Source of the DNA: Sphingomonas sp. AP4-R1
GTDB lineage: Bacteria > Pseudomonadota > Alphaproteobacteria > Sphingomonadales > Sphingomonadaceae
DNA length: 64,000 nt
NCBI RefSeq assembly: GCF_013113735.1
Contig: NZ_CP053346.1
Span: 3,982,001-4,046,000 of the forward strand
Reading direction: 5' to 3'
The notes under the pieces were generated by a model, which was not told the origin of the DNA, searched no databases, and saw only the letters and a program-made list of their open reading frames with translations. Shown here in pieces: positions 10,169 to 19,574 of this stretch. Position 1 is the first letter of the stretch. Each line of letters starts with the position of its first letter. Made by a program: the position numbers and the translations under genes.

Positions 10169-12211
10169 ATGATCCGCGCTCTGCTCGCCCTCCTGGCCCT
10201 CGTCTCCGCCGCGCCGCTCTGCGCGGAGGCGCTCGGGACCACCAATCACATCACGCCCACGCTCGTCGCCGAGAGCGCCACGCCCGCTCCCGGCTCCCGC
10301 ATCACGCTGGCCTTCGCGATGAAGCCGGACGCCACCTGGCACGGCTATTGGAAGAATCCGGGCGACGCGGGCATGGAAACGCTCGTCGACTGGAAGGCGG
10401 ACAAGCGCCTCGCCTTCGGTCCGCTGCAATATCCGGTGCCCGAGACGCTGATGATCGCGGGCATCATGAACTATGTGTACGAGCATGATTATGCGATGCT
10501 CGTCACGCTCGATGTGCCGAAGGGGATCGCGCCCGGCACGACGCTGCCGATCGAGGCCAAGCTGGACTGGCTCGCCTGCAACCCGTCCGTCTGCGTTCCC
10601 GAAACCAAGACGCTGACCATCACGCTGACGGTGGGCGACGGCCATGTCGATCCCGCCGAGGCGGCGCGCTTCGATCATTGGCGCGCGGCATTGCCCCGCC
10701 CGCTCGGCAGCCCCGCCCATTTCCAGATTGCGGGCAAGAGCTTCCGGCTGGAGATCCCGCTTCCCGCCGCCGCCGCGACCGACAAGCCCTATTTCTTCCC
10801 GCTGACCGACAAGGTCGTCGATTATTCGGCGCCCCAATCCGTGACGCGCGAGGGCGATCGGCTGGTGGTCGAGGCGACCGCGAAGGACGGCGCGAAGCCC
10901 GGATCGGTCGAGGGCGTATTGCGTCTCGGCCCGCAGGGCGGCGTGGCCTTCACCGCCACCCCCGGCACGGTCGCCGCCGCCACGGCGGTCGGGGCGAGCG
11001 AGGGACGCGACCAGAGCGTGATCGTCGCCACGTTGGTGGCGCTGGGCGGCGCGATCCTCGGCGGACTGCTGCTCAACATCATGCCCTGCGTCTTCCCGAT
11101 CCTGAGCCTGAAGGCGCTGAGCCTCGCCCGCTCGGGCAAATCGGAGGCGGATGCGCGCGGCGAGGCTGTGGCCTACACAATCGGGGTCGTCGCGGTCTGC
11201 GTGGCGCTCGGCGCGATCCTGCTGGTGCTGCGCGGTCTCGGCCAGCTGGCGGGCTGGGCGTTCCAGCTGCAGGACGTGCGCGTGATCCTGGCGCTGCTGG
11301 TGCTGGTCAGCGCGATCGCCTTCAACCTCGCCGGCCTGTTCGAGCTGCCCGCCATCACCGGCGGAGACTCGCTCGCCGCCAAGGGCGGCAAGGCGGGCGC
11401 CTTCTGGACCGGCGCGCTCGCCGCCTTCGTCGCGACTCCCTGCGCCGGCCCCTTCCTCGGCGTCGCGCTCGGCACGGCGGTGCTGCTGCCCGCCCCCGCC
11501 GCGATCGCCGTTTTCGCCGGGCTGGGCTTCGGTCTGGCGCTCCCCTTCCTGCTGCTGGGTTTCGTGCCCGCGCTCCGCAATCGCCTGCCCAAGCCCGGCG
11601 CGTGGATGGACCGGCTGCGGCGCATCCTCTCCATCCCGATGTTCCTGACGGCCCTCGGCCTCGCCTGGATCGCCGGGCGGCAGGCGGGCGTGGACGGCAT
11701 GGCGGCGGCGCTGGCGGCGGCTCTGGTGTTCGTCTTCGGCCTGTGGTGGGTCGGGCGGCGGCAGGCCGCGTTCAAGACCGGCGCCTGGTGGCCGCTCGTC
11801 CCGGCGCTGCTGATCGCAGGTGCCATCGCCGCCGTGATGCCGCACACCGCACCCGCCGCCGCGACGGTGGCGGAGGCCGGGCACGAGCCGTTCGGCGAAC
11901 CCCGTCTCGCCGCGCTGCGCGCCGAGGGGCGTCCGGTGTTGCTCTACTTCACGGCCGACTGGTGCCTGACCTGCAAGGTCAACGAGAAGGTCGCGATCGA
12001 GCGCCCCGAAGTGGCGCAGGCCTTCGCCGCGAAAAAGGTGGCGGTGATGGTCGGCGACTGGACCAACGGCGATCCCGCGATCAGCCGCTTCCTCTCCGCC
12101 CACGGCCGCTCGGGCGTGCCCTTCTATCTCTGGTATCCGGCCGGCGGCGGCGAACCCAGGGAATTGCCGCAGGTGCTGACACCCGGCATGCTGGCGGCCC
12201 TGCCCGCCTGA
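10169..12211 (+). CDS. DsbD/ScsB-type thiol:disulfide interchange protein
   Basis: The protein moves reducing power from cytoplasmic thioredoxin across the inner membrane to periplasmic partners. The 680 residues comprise a signal peptide (1-19) and a periplasmic N-terminal domain with a cysteine pair in CNPSVCVPE near residue 138. A block of about eight membrane helices follows (about 285-550), with the conserved cysteines MPCVFP near 306 and TPCAGPF near 427. A C-terminal thioredoxin domain has the active site DWCLTCK near 597. This layout is closer to ScsB/DipZ-like proteins than to E. coli DsbD because the N-terminal domain is larger. The following redoxin gene is a plausible client. Confidence 0.92.
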   Translation: MIRALLALLALVSAAPLCAEALGTTNHITPTLVAESATPAPGSRITLAFAMKPDATWHGYWKNPGDAGMETLVDWKADKRLAFGPLQYPVPETLMIAGIMNYVYEHDYAMLVTLDVPKGIAPGTTLPIEAKLDWLACNPSVCVPETKTLTITLTVGDGHVDPAEAARFDHWRAALPRPLGSPAHFQIAGKSFRLEIPLPAAAATDKPYFFPLTDKVVDYSAPQSVTREGDRLVVEATAKDGAKPGSVEGVLRLGPQGGVAFTATPGTVAAATAVGASEGRDQSVIVATLVALGGAILGGLLLNIMPCVFPILSLKALSLARSGKSEADARGEAVAYTIGVVAVCVALGAILLVLRGLGQLAGWAFQLQDVRVILALLVLVSAIAFNLAGLFELPAITGGDSLAAKGGKAGAFWTGALAAFVATPCAGPFLGVALGTAVLLPAPAAIAVFAGLGFGLALPFLLLGFVPALRNRLPKPGAWMDRLRRILSIPMFLTALGLAWIAGRQAGVDGMAAALAAALVFVFGLWWVGRRQAAFKTGAWWPLVPALLIAGAIAAVMPHTAPAAATVAEAGHEPFGEPRLAALRAEGRPVLLYFTADWCLTCKVNEKVAIERPEVAQAFAAKKVAVMVGDWTNGDPAISRFLSAHGRSGVPFYLWYPAGGGEPRELPQVLTPGMLAALPA

Positions 12212-12246
12212 CGAGTCGGCGGGACCAGAAGAGAGGAGAGCTTGCG

Positions 12247-12861
12247 ATGCGTACTCCGATCCTCGGCCTCGCCATGCTGGCGATCGCCGCTCCCGCCGTC
12301 ACCTCCGCCACCGCCGAAGTCCCGATCGGCGCGCTTGCGCCCGACTTCACGCTCGCCGATGCCGCCGGCAAGCCCGTCACCCTCGCCGCCTTCAAGGGCA
12401 AGACGGTGGTGCTGGAATGGAACAATCCCGGCTGCCCCTTCGTGCAGAAGCATTATGGCAGCGGCAACATGCAGAAGACGCAGCGCGCCGCCGGGGCGCA
12501 GGGCGTCGTCTGGCTCACGATCAATTCCGGCGCGCCCGGCAAGCAGGGCCATATGAACGGCACCGAGGCCGCCGCCTTCGTGAAGGCCCAGAAGGCGAGC
12601 CCGAACGCCTATCTGCTCGATCCCGAGGGCAAGGTCGGCCACCTGTACGCCGCCAAGACGACACCACACATGTATGTGATCGATCCGGCCGGCCGCCTCG
12701 CCTATCAGGGCGGGATCGACGACAAGCCGACCGCCAACCCGGCCGATATCGCCTCTGCCCGGAATATGGTGCTGGCCGCGCTCGGCGACATGAAGGCCGG
12801 CCGCAAGGTCGCCGTCACCGAGAGCCGGGCCTATGGCTGCACGGTCAAATATGCCGGCTGA
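12247..12861 (+). CDS. secreted thioredoxin/AhpC-TSA-family protein
   Basis: The 204-residue product has a signal peptide (about 1-23, ending SATAEV), then a redoxin fold starting IGALAPDFTLADAAGKPVTL. The usual CxxC is replaced by a single cysteine in NPGCPFVQKHY. A second cysteine lies near the C-terminus (YGCTVKY), so the pair could act as peroxidatic/resolving residues. It starts 36 bases after the DsbD-like gene with GAGAGGAGAG as ribosome-binding site. It is probably a periplasmic peroxidase or reductase kept reduced by its neighbour; that pairing is inferred. Confidence 0.85.
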   Translation: MRTPILGLAMLAIAAPAVTSATAEVPIGALAPDFTLADAAGKPVTLAAFKGKTVVLEWNNPGCPFVQKHYGSGNMQKTQRAAGAQGVVWLTINSGAPGKQGHMNGTEAAAFVKAQKASPNAYLLDPEGKVGHLYAAKTTPHMYVIDPAGRLAYQGGIDDKPTANPADIASARNMVLAALGDMKAGRKVAVTESRAYGCTVKYAG

Positions 12862-12911
12862 AGGTTAAGCGACGCCACCGCGCTCGATACAAGAGCGCGC
12901 GGGGCGCTCCG

Positions 12912-14621
12912 TCAGTTCTTGCGAACCCAGGCGCGGTGCCCGCCGACCCAGGTCTCCGTCACCTTCGTCTCGCGCAGCGCCTGCGGATCCACGACGAAGG
13001 GGTCGCGGTCGACGAAGATGAAGTCGGCATAATGGCCGGGCTCCAGGCTGCCGATCCGGTCCTCCGCCTTGGCGGCAAAGGCCGCGCCGGTGGTGAAGGC
13101 GGCGAAGGCCTGCTGGAAGGTCAGCTTCTGCTCGGGTAGCCAGCCGCCGGGCGGGTCGCCCGCCGCATCCTGGCGGGTCACGGCATCGGCCAGGCCCGGA
13201 AACGGATTGGGGCTCTCGACCGGATAGTCCGATCCGAAGGCGAGCGGCACCTTTTCGTCCAGCATCGTCTTCCAGGCATAGGCCCCGGCCAGCCGGTCCG
13301 GCCCCAGCCGCGCCACCGCCATCTTGTGATCGGAAGTGGCATGGCTCGGCTGCATCGAGGCGATCGTGCCGTGCTGGGCGAAGCGCGGCAGATCCTTCAC
13401 GTCCACGATCTGGGCATGCTCGATCCGCCAGCGCCGATCGCCCTTGTAGGTCTCGGACAGTTCGTTGATCGCATCCAGCACCTCGGCATTGGCCGCATCG
13501 CCGATGGCGTGCACCGCCACCTGGAAATCGTCCATCGCCGCCCGGCTCATCAGATTCTTGAGCTTGGCGTCATCGTTGAACAACGCGCCATTCTGCCCCG
13601 GCGCATCGGCATAAGGCTGCTTCAGCGCCGCGCCGCGCGATCCCAGCGCGCCGTCTGCGAACAGCTTCACGCCCACCATCCGCAGCCGCCCGTCATAGAG
13701 CCACGGCGTCGGCCCGGTGCCGGCCACCGCCAGCAGGGGATCGATCCCATAGGCATAGCTGATCACGCGCAGCCGCAGCCGGCCGGCATCGCCCGCCCGG
13801 CGCATCGCCTCCCAATCCTCGATGCTCGTGCCCATGTCGCACGTCGCGGTGATGCCGTCGGAGAGGAGGATGTCCTGCGCGGCGGCGAAGGCCTGATCGC
13901 GTTCGCGGGGCAGGCGCGCGGGTGCGGCGCGCTCCACCAGCGCCCGCGCCGCATCCACGAACAGGCCGGTGGGGTTGCCCTTCGCATCGCGCTCGATCCG
14001 GCCGCCGGCGGGGTCCTTGGTTTTGGAGGTGATTCCCGCCGCCTCCATCGCCGCGCCGTTCGCCCAGACGGCATGGCCGTCGATCCGCTCCAGCAGGATC
14101 GGGCGATCGCGCACCACCGCATCGAGATCGGCCGCGGTCGGGAAACGGCCGAGCTTCCACGCTTCCTGATTCCAGCCCCCGCCGCGGATCCACGCCGATC
14201 CGGTATGGGCCGGCGCATAGGCCGCCAGCTTGGCCTGCGCCTCGGACAGGCTCTTCGTGGCGGAGAGATCGAGGCTGAGCGCGGAATCGCCCAGCCCCTG
14301 CACATGGCCATGCGCGTCGATCAGCCCGGGCAGCAAGGTGTGGCCCTGCCCGTCCAGCTTGAAATCGGGGCGCTGCGGGCGCGCATCCTCCTTCTTCAGC
14401 AGGCGCGCGACCTTGCCCTGGCGATTGATCAGCAGCCCGGTGAAGCGGACGATCGCGCCCTTGTCGTCCAGCGTATAGCCGTTGACGTTATCCACCAGCC
14501 CCTGTTCGGTCAGCGGAATTTCGGGCGGTGGTGGCGCCTTCTTTTTCGCGTCGGCCGGGAATGCGACGGCCGCCACCAAGGTCGCGGCCGCAAGGAGCGA
14601 CGCCCGGAAGGCTCGGCTCAC
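12912..14621 (-). CDS. secreted amidohydrolase family 3 (YtcJ-like) protein
   Basis: The metal-dependent hydrolase fold is clear: GLIDAHGHVQGLG (HxH metal site) near residue 110, HAIGDAAN, IEHAQI, and FGSDYPVESPNPF with the catalytic Asp near residue 480. A signal-like N-terminus (FRASLLAAATLVAAVAFPADA) implies export. The GTG start at 14621 overlaps the stop of the dehydrogenase upstream by four bases (GTGA), giving 569 residues; no ATG fits. Relatives hydrolyse C-N bonds in varied small substrates. The natural substrate is unknown. Confidence 0.88.
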   Translation of the reverse strand: MSRAFRASLLAAATLVAAVAFPADAKKKAPPPPEIPLTEQGLVDNVNGYTLDDKGAIVRFTGLLINRQGKVARLLKKEDARPQRPDFKLDGQGHTLLPGLIDAHGHVQGLGDSALSLDLSATKSLSEAQAKLAAYAPAHTGSAWIRGGGWNQEAWKLGRFPTAADLDAVVRDRPILLERIDGHAVWANGAAMEAAGITSKTKDPAGGRIERDAKGNPTGLFVDAARALVERAAPARLPRERDQAFAAAQDILLSDGITATCDMGTSIEDWEAMRRAGDAGRLRLRVISYAYGIDPLLAVAGTGPTPWLYDGRLRMVGVKLFADGALGSRGAALKQPYADAPGQNGALFNDDAKLKNLMSRAAMDDFQVAVHAIGDAANAEVLDAINELSETYKGDRRWRIEHAQIVDVKDLPRFAQHGTIASMQPSHATSDHKMAVARLGPDRLAGAYAWKTMLDEKVPLAFGSDYPVESPNPFPGLADAVTRQDAAGDPPGGWLPEQKLTFQQAFAAFTTGAAFAAKAEDRIGSLEPGHYADFIFVDRDPFVVDPQALRETKVTETWVGGHRAWVRKN

Positions 14622-15484
14622 CGCCCCAGCCTGCGGACGAGGCTGCTCGTGTCCTGACGGCCGCCGCCCATCGCCTGCACCTCGGCATAGAATTGATCGA
14701 CGAGTGCTGCGAGCGGCAGCGTCGCACCATTGCCGCGCGCTTCCTCGAGCGCGAGGCCGAGATCCTTGCGCATCCAGTCCACCGCGAAACCGAAGTCGAA
14801 GCTGTCGGCGGCCATCGTCGCCCAGCGATTCTGCATCTGCCAGCTGGCGGCGGCTCCACCCGAAATCGCCTCGAACACCTTGTCCGTATCCAGACCCGAC
14901 GCCTGCGAGAAGCGCAGCGCCTCGGACAGGCCCTGCAGCACGCCCGCGATGCAGATCTGGTTCGCCATCTTGGTCTGCTGGCCCGCGCCCGCGCTGCCGC
15001 AATGGACGATCCGCGCGGCATAGGCCTCCATCAGCGGATGCGCCTTGGCCAGCGCCTCGATCGTGCCGCCGCACATGATCGAAAGCGCGCCCTTCTCGGC
15101 CCCCGCCTGCCCGCCCGACACCGGCGCGTCGATCACCAGCAGGCCGCGCGCCTCGCCTTCCCCGGCCAGCCGCCGCGCGATCCTGGCGGAGACGGTCGTG
15201 TGGTCCACGAACAACGCGCCCTCGCGCATCGCCGCGAAGGCGCCGGCCTCGCCCAGCGTGACGTCTTCCAGATCGGCATCCGCGCCGACGCAGCTGAACA
15301 CCGCATCCGCGCCCTCGGCGGCGGCCGCCGGAGTCGGCGCCGAGCGACCGCCGTTGGCGGCGACCCATTGCTCGGCCTTCTCGGCGGTACGGTTGTAGAC
15401 GGTGACGTCGTGGCCCTTGGCGAGGAGGTGGCGCGCCATCGGCCCACCCATCACGCCGAGGCCGATATATGCGATCTTGGCCAT
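14618..15484 (-). CDS. NAD(P)-dependent 3-hydroxyisobutyrate dehydrogenase-family protein
   Basis: The 288-residue protein has the beta-hydroxyacid dehydrogenase layout. A Rossmann domain starts IGLGVMGGPMARHLLAKGHDV. Next come the substrate signature DAPVSGGQAGAEKG and GAGQQTKMANQ with the catalytic Lys near residue 172. The C-terminal helical domain follows. Members oxidise 3-hydroxyisobutyrate, tartronate semialdehyde or related acids, and the exact substrate is not readable. It is coupled to the downstream amidohydrolase by a GTGA overlap and is divergent from ilvA. Confidence 0.9.
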   Translation of the reverse strand: MAKIAYIGLGVMGGPMARHLLAKGHDVTVYNRTAEKAEQWVAANGGRSAPTPAAAAEGADAVFSCVGADADLEDVTLGEAGAFAAMREGALFVDHTTVSARIARRLAGEGEARGLLVIDAPVSGGQAGAEKGALSIMCGGTIEALAKAHPLMEAYAARIVHCGSAGAGQQTKMANQICIAGVLQGLSEALRFSQASGLDTDKVFEAISGGAAASWQMQNRWATMAADSFDFGFAVDWMRKDLGLALEEARGNGATLPLAALVDQFYAEVQAMGGGRQDTSSLVRRLGR

Positions 15485-15579
15485 GGACAGAGCGCATAAA
15501 GCGGGCCGGAGCCGGGCGCCAGCGTCCTTCGTCGCGCATCAGGGTTCAAATCACCCGAAAGAGCCTGTAGGGCCCGACA

Positions 15580-16827
15580 ATGGCTACGCTGCAGAAATCC
15601 GACCCTCTCCCCGCCCCCCTGGTGTCGATGGAGGATATTCGGGCGGCGGCGATGCGCGTCCAGCCCTCGATCGTGCGCACGCCGACCCTGCTCAGCCGCA
15701 CGCTTTCGGAGCTGACGGGCGCGACCGTCTATCTGAAGTTCGAAAATCTCCAGTTCACCGCCGCCTACAAGGAGCGCGGCGCGCTGAACAAACTGCTCCA
15801 GCTGGACGAGGCGGCGCGTGCCCGCGGCGTGGTGGCGGCGTCCGCCGGCAATCACGCGCAGGGCCTCGCCTATCATGGCCGCCGGCTCGGCATCCCGGTC
15901 ACGATCGTGATGCCCAAGCCCACCCCGACCGTGAAGGTGCAGCAGACCGAAAATCACGGCGCGACGGTGATCCTCCACGGCGAGAGCTTCGACGAGGCCT
16001 ATGCCCATGCGCGGCTGGTCGAGGCCGAGCAGTTGCTGACCTTCGTCCATCCGTTCGACGATCCGCACATCATCGCCGGTCAGGGCACGGTCGCGCTGGA
16101 GATGCTGGAGGAAATCCCGACGATCGACTGCCTCGTCGTGCCGATCGGCGGCGGCGGGCTGATCTCTGGCTGCTCGACGGTCGCCAAGGCCTCCGATCAC
16201 GCGATCGACGTGATCGGCGTGCAGGCCGAGCTTTATCCGTCGATGATCAACCGCATCAACGGCGGCCACCTGCCCGTGGGCGGGGACACGCTGGCCGAGG
16301 GCATCGCCGTCGCCCAGCCCGGCACGCTGACCTCCGAGATCGTGCGCGACAAGGTGGACGATATCGTCCTCGTCTCCGAACGCGACATGGAGCGCGCGCT
16401 CTCGCTGCTGCTGCAGATCGAGAAGACGGTGGTGGAGGGTGCGGGCGCGGCGGGCCTTGCCGCTCTGCTCGCGCACAAGGAAAAATTCGCCGGCAAGACG
16501 GTCGGCCTCGTCCTCACCGGCGGCAATGTCGACACGCGCCTGCTCGCCAATGTGCTGCTGCGCGATCTGGCGCGCTCGGGCCGGCTCGCCCGGCTGCGGA
16601 TCCGCCTGCAGGATCGGCCGGGCGCGCTGTTCAACGTGGCGCGGATCTTCGATCAGGAAGGCGTGAACATCCTGGAGCTGTCGCACCAGCGCATCTTCAC
16701 CAATCTGCCGGCGAAGGGCCTGAGCCTGGATGTGGAATGCGAGACGCGCAATCAGGCGCATCTCGATCGCCTGATCGCCGAGTTGCGCGCCGCCGCCTAC
16801 GAAGTCAGCCCGGTGGAGCTGGCCTGA
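15580..16827 (+). CDS. ilvA: threonine ammonia-lyase with C-terminal ACT domain
   Basis: This PLP enzyme deaminates threonine to 2-oxobutanoate, the first step toward isoleucine. In 415 residues it shows the PLP lysine in TAAYKERGALNKL, SAGNHAQGLAYH, the phosphate-binding glycine loop PIGGGGLISGC, and an ACT-like regulatory domain from about residue 335 (LRIRLQDRPGALFNVARIF). One ACT domain instead of the two in E. coli IlvA is common in this form. The ATG at 15580 is 95 bases from the divergent dehydrogenase gene. Confidence 0.95.
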   Translation: MATLQKSDPLPAPLVSMEDIRAAAMRVQPSIVRTPTLLSRTLSELTGATVYLKFENLQFTAAYKERGALNKLLQLDEAARARGVVAASAGNHAQGLAYHGRRLGIPVTIVMPKPTPTVKVQQTENHGATVILHGESFDEAYAHARLVEAEQLLTFVHPFDDPHIIAGQGTVALEMLEEIPTIDCLVVPIGGGGLISGCSTVAKASDHAIDVIGVQAELYPSMINRINGGHLPVGGDTLAEGIAVAQPGTLTSEIVRDKVDDIVLVSERDMERALSLLLQIEKTVVEGAGAAGLAALLAHKEKFAGKTVGLVLTGGNVDTRLLANVLLRDLARSGRLARLRIRLQDRPGALFNVARIFDQEGVNILELSHQRIFTNLPAKGLSLDVECETRNQAHLDRLIAELRAAAYEVSPVELA

Positions 16828-16981
16828 CCGGAACGCCTGACGCGACCGGGTGGAAGGAAAGCATCGCCGCGTACCGCGCTGGGCAATGCTGGTGCCGGTG
16901 AGGGCGGAAAGGGTTGGCCGGGGACTACGCGGGGTGGGAGATGCAGAGCCCCCGACCATGAGGTCCGGTCTTGCGACCGGG
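16828..16981. other. gap after ilvA with repeated GCGACCGGGT and a stem-loop
   Basis: Together with the small ORF at 16982-17089 and the 168 bases after it, this stretch makes a 430-base region without an established gene. A perfect stem CCGGTC-TTGC-GACCGG lies at 16965-16980, next to the stop of the small minus-strand ORF. The string GCGACCGGGT occurs three times across the region (near 16842, 16973 and 17108). No tRNA, SRP RNA or RNase P signature was recognised. Confidence 0.5.
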
Positions 16982-17089
16982 TCAGATCAGATGTCGGGCG
17001 GCGATTTCCAGCATCCACATCGCGAAGCCACCGCAGAGTGCGAAAGGCATCATATTGGGGCGTGCCGGACCGTTCCGTACATCAAACAC
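16982..17089 (-). CDS. candidate 35-residue small protein
   Basis: On the minus strand a GTG at 17089 is preceded by AAGGAG with a nine-base spacer. It opens a 35-codon frame reading FDVRNGPARPNMMPFALCGG, then a hydrophobic stretch FAMWMLEIAARHLI, and a TGA stop. A stem-loop (16965-16980) follows directly. The composition (Met- and Phe-rich, with one hydrophobic segment) suggests a short membrane-associated peptide. Nothing else occupies the region on either strand. Translation and function are unproven, and the name of any family is unknown to me. Confidence 0.45.
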   Translation of the reverse strand: MFDVRNGPARPNMMPFALCGGFAMWMLEIAARHLI

Positions 17090-17257
17090 TTCACTCAACT
17101 CCTTGATGCGACCGGGTTGCCCCGTCCGCTGGGAAGCCTCTGACCCGACCCGCCCGAACCTCCGAGTAAACGAATGTAACGGCGTGACGGAAAAGCGGAT
17201 CGGGCCCTCGGAGCCCCGATGCTTCCCCCGCGCGCGATCAGCTTCTATGCGGCGCGC

Positions 17258-18289
17258 ATGCTCGTTCTCGGCCTCGAATCCTCCTGCGACGAAACGGCGG
17301 CGGCGATCGTCGACGATCAGCGCCGCGTCCTCGCGCAACGCATCGCCACGCAGGAGGACCAGCACGCGCCTTATGGCGGCGTGGTGCCGGAGATCGCCGC
17401 GCGCGCGCATGTCGAGCGGCTGATCCCGCTGGTGGAAGCCGTGCTGGCCGAGGCCGGGGCCAAACTCTCCGACATGGACGCGATCGCCGCGACCGCCGGG
17501 CCGGGCCTGATCGGCGGCGTGATGGTGGGCCTCGTCACCGGCAAGGCGCTGGCTTTGTCCACCGGCAAGCCACTGGTCGCGATCAACCATCTGGAGGGGC
17601 ATGCGCTGTCGCCCCGGCTGGCCGATCCCGATCTCGCTTTTCCCTATGCGTTGCTGCTCGTCTCGGGTGGCCATTGCCAGTTGCTGGAGGTGCGCGGCCC
17701 CGGCGATTACCGGCGGCTGGCGACCACGATCGACGATGCGGCGGGCGAGGCCTTCGACAAGACCGCCAAGCTGCTCGGGCTCGGCTTCCCCGGCGGCCCG
17801 GCGGTGGAGAAGGCCGCGCTCCTGGGCGATCCTTTCGCCGTGCCGCTGCCCCGCCCCCTGCTCGGCTCGCCCGAGCCGCATTTCTCCTTCGCCGGCCTCA
17901 AGAGCGCCGTGCTGCGCGCGCGTGACGCGGGCATCCACCGGCCCGAGGATATCGCCGCCTCCTTCACGCAGGCCGTGATCGATTGCCTGATCGATCGCAC
18001 GGCGCGCGGTCTTCGCCGGATGGACTCGCCCAATGCGCTTGTCGTGGCTGGCGGCGTGGCGGCCAATCGCGCGATCCGCGCCGCGCTGGAGCGGCTGGCG
18101 GCGGACAATGGCCTGCCCTTCTTCGCGCCGCCCGGCTGGCTCTGCACCGACAATGCCGCGATGATCGCCTGGGCCGGGATCGAGCGTCATGCGTTGGGCT
18201 GGGATGACAGGCTCGATGTGGCGGCGCGCGCGCGCTGGCCGCTCGACCCTTCCGCAGAAAAAGCGCGTGGCGCCGGAGTGAAGGCATGA
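17258..18289 (+). CDS. tsaD: tRNA N6-adenosine threonylcarbamoyltransferase
   Basis: TsaD transfers threonylcarbamoyl to A37 of ANN-decoding tRNAs, working with TsaB and TsaE. The 343-residue protein starts [17 protein letters not shown] and has the metal motif [11 protein letters not shown]. Further signatures are [30 protein letters not shown] and FAGLKSAV, and the C-terminal [10 protein letters not shown] supplies a ligand Asp. The frame is open 13 codons further upstream, but family members start at this Met. The stop overlaps the gpsA start (ATGA), so the two are co-translated. Confidence 0.96.
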   Translation: MLVLGLESSCDETAAAIVDDQRRVLAQRIATQEDQHAPYGGVVPEIAARAHVERLIPLVEAVLAEAGAKLSDMDAIAATAGPGLIGGVMVGLVTGKALALSTGKPLVAINHLEGHALSPRLADPDLAFPYALLLVSGGHCQLLEVRGPGDYRRLATTIDDAAGEAFDKTAKLLGLGFPGGPAVEKAALLGDPFAVPLPRPLLGSPEPHFSFAGLKSAVLRARDAGIHRPEDIAASFTQAVIDCLIDRTARGLRRMDSPNALVVAGGVAANRAIRAALERLAADNGLPFFAPPGWLCTDNAAMIAWAGIERHALGWDDRLDVAARARWPLDPSAEKARGAGVKA

Positions 18290-19266
18290 AGCATATCGGT
18301 GTGATCGGCGCGGGCGCATGGGGCACCGCGCTGGCACAGGTGGCGGCGCAGAACGGCCCCGTCACGCTCTGGGCGTTCGAGCCCGACGTGGCGGACGCGA
18401 TCAACGAACTGCACGAGAACAGCGCCTTCCTCCCCGGCATTCCGCTCTCGCAGGATATCCGCGCCACCGCGCATATCGCCGAGCTGGACGGCTGCGACGC
18501 CCTTCTGGTGGTGACGCCCGCCCAGCACATGCGCGTGATCCTGAAGGCCGCGCCCGTCGGCTCCACGCCCTTGCTGCTCTGCTCGAAGGGGATCGAGGCG
18601 CGGACGATGGCCTTGATGTCCGACGCGGCCACAGAAACCTGCCCCGATGCGCCGATCGCGGCGCTCTCCGGCCCCACCTTCGCGAGCGAGGTCGCCGCCG
18701 GCCTGCCCACCGCCGTCACGCTGGCCTGCCCGGACGAAGCCTTGGGCGCGGCGCTGGCGGAGCGGCTCGCTCTGCCCTCCTTCCGTCCCTATCGCTCGAC
18801 CGATCTGATCGGCGCCGAGATCGGCGGCGCGGTGAAGAACGTCCTCGCCATCGCCTGCGGCATCGTCGAGGGTGCGGGGCTCGGTCGCAACGCGCGCGCG
18901 GCGCTGATCGCGCGCGGCTTCGCCGAGATGACGCGCTTCGGCATCGCGCGCGGCGCCCGGCCCGAGACGCTGGCGGGCCTCGCCGGCATGGGTGACGTCG
19001 TGCTGACCTGCACGTCCGAGCAATCGCGCAATTTCTCGCTCGGGCTTGGGATCGGGCAGGGCCAGAGCGCGGCGAGCCTGCTCACCGATCGCCGCACGAT
19101 CGCGGAGGGAGCCTTTACCGCGCCCGTCCTGGCGCAGGCGGCCAAGGCCGTGGGCGTCGAGATGCCGATCGCGGAGGCGGTGGCCGCGCTGATCGCGGGC
19201 GACTGGACCGTGACGCAGGCGATCGAGGCCTTGCTGGCAAGGCCGCTGAAAAGCGAGCGGGACTGA
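18286..19266 (+). CDS. gpsA: glycerol-3-phosphate dehydrogenase [NAD(P)+]
   Basis: GpsA reduces dihydroxyacetone phosphate to sn-glycerol 3-phosphate for phospholipid synthesis in the cytosol. The 326-residue enzyme has a Rossmann motif [41 protein letters not shown] and the catalytic-lysine region [23 protein letters not shown] with the following [10 protein letters not shown]. Its ATG overlaps the tsaD stop by four bases. Confidence 0.96.
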   Translation: MKHIGVIGAGAWGTALAQVAAQNGPVTLWAFEPDVADAINELHENSAFLPGIPLSQDIRATAHIAELDGCDALLVVTPAQHMRVILKAAPVGSTPLLLCSKGIEARTMALMSDAATETCPDAPIAALSGPTFASEVAAGLPTAVTLACPDEALGAALAERLALPSFRPYRSTDLIGAEIGGAVKNVLAIACGIVEGAGLGRNARAALIARGFAEMTRFGIARGARPETLAGLAGMGDVVLTCTSEQSRNFSLGLGIGQGQSAASLLTDRRTIAEGAFTAPVLAQAAKAVGVEMPIAEAVAALIAGDWTVTQAIEALLARPLKSERD

Positions 19267-19281
19267 AGCCGCCTCCTCCTG

Positions 19282-19445
19282 TCACCCTGAACTTGTTTCA
19301 GGATCCATGTCCCGAATCTCCGTTCGCACTGAGCCTGTCGAAGCCTGCCCTGAGCGCCTGCCTTGGCAGGCAGCCGAAGGGTGCCGTTCTTCTTTCTCCC
19401 TGCCGTCTAACAAGGACGGTGCTTCGACAAGCTCAGCACAAACGG
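19282..19445. repeat. palindromic repeats of the CTTCGACAAGCTCAG family
   Basis: The 308-base gap between gpsA and the beta-lactamase gene holds two motifs. The first is a short palindrome CCTGAACTTGTTTCAGG. The second is a larger element with CCGTTCGCACTGAGCCTGTC (then GAAGC) facing GCTTCGACAAGCTCAGCAC (then AAACGG). Between the arms is an inner CGCCTGCCTTGGCAGGC hairpin. The same layout, including the inner hairpin, recurs at 23246-23377. Confidence 0.82.
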
Positions 19446-19574
19446 AAGACTTTGGGCGATCCCCTCCAAACGGCGCATCTCATGGATTTGGAAAAACGTT
19501 TGGGATGACGGTCTGTTCGGCCGTTGCGGCGTGATCTGCTCCATGCCAGCTTCGCCCCTCGATCGGGGGACATC

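Noticed and set aside
16850-17143. A 97-codon plus-strand frame after ilvA
   Set aside because: No ribosome-binding site, no domain-like pattern, and it overlaps the better-supported small minus-strand ORF.
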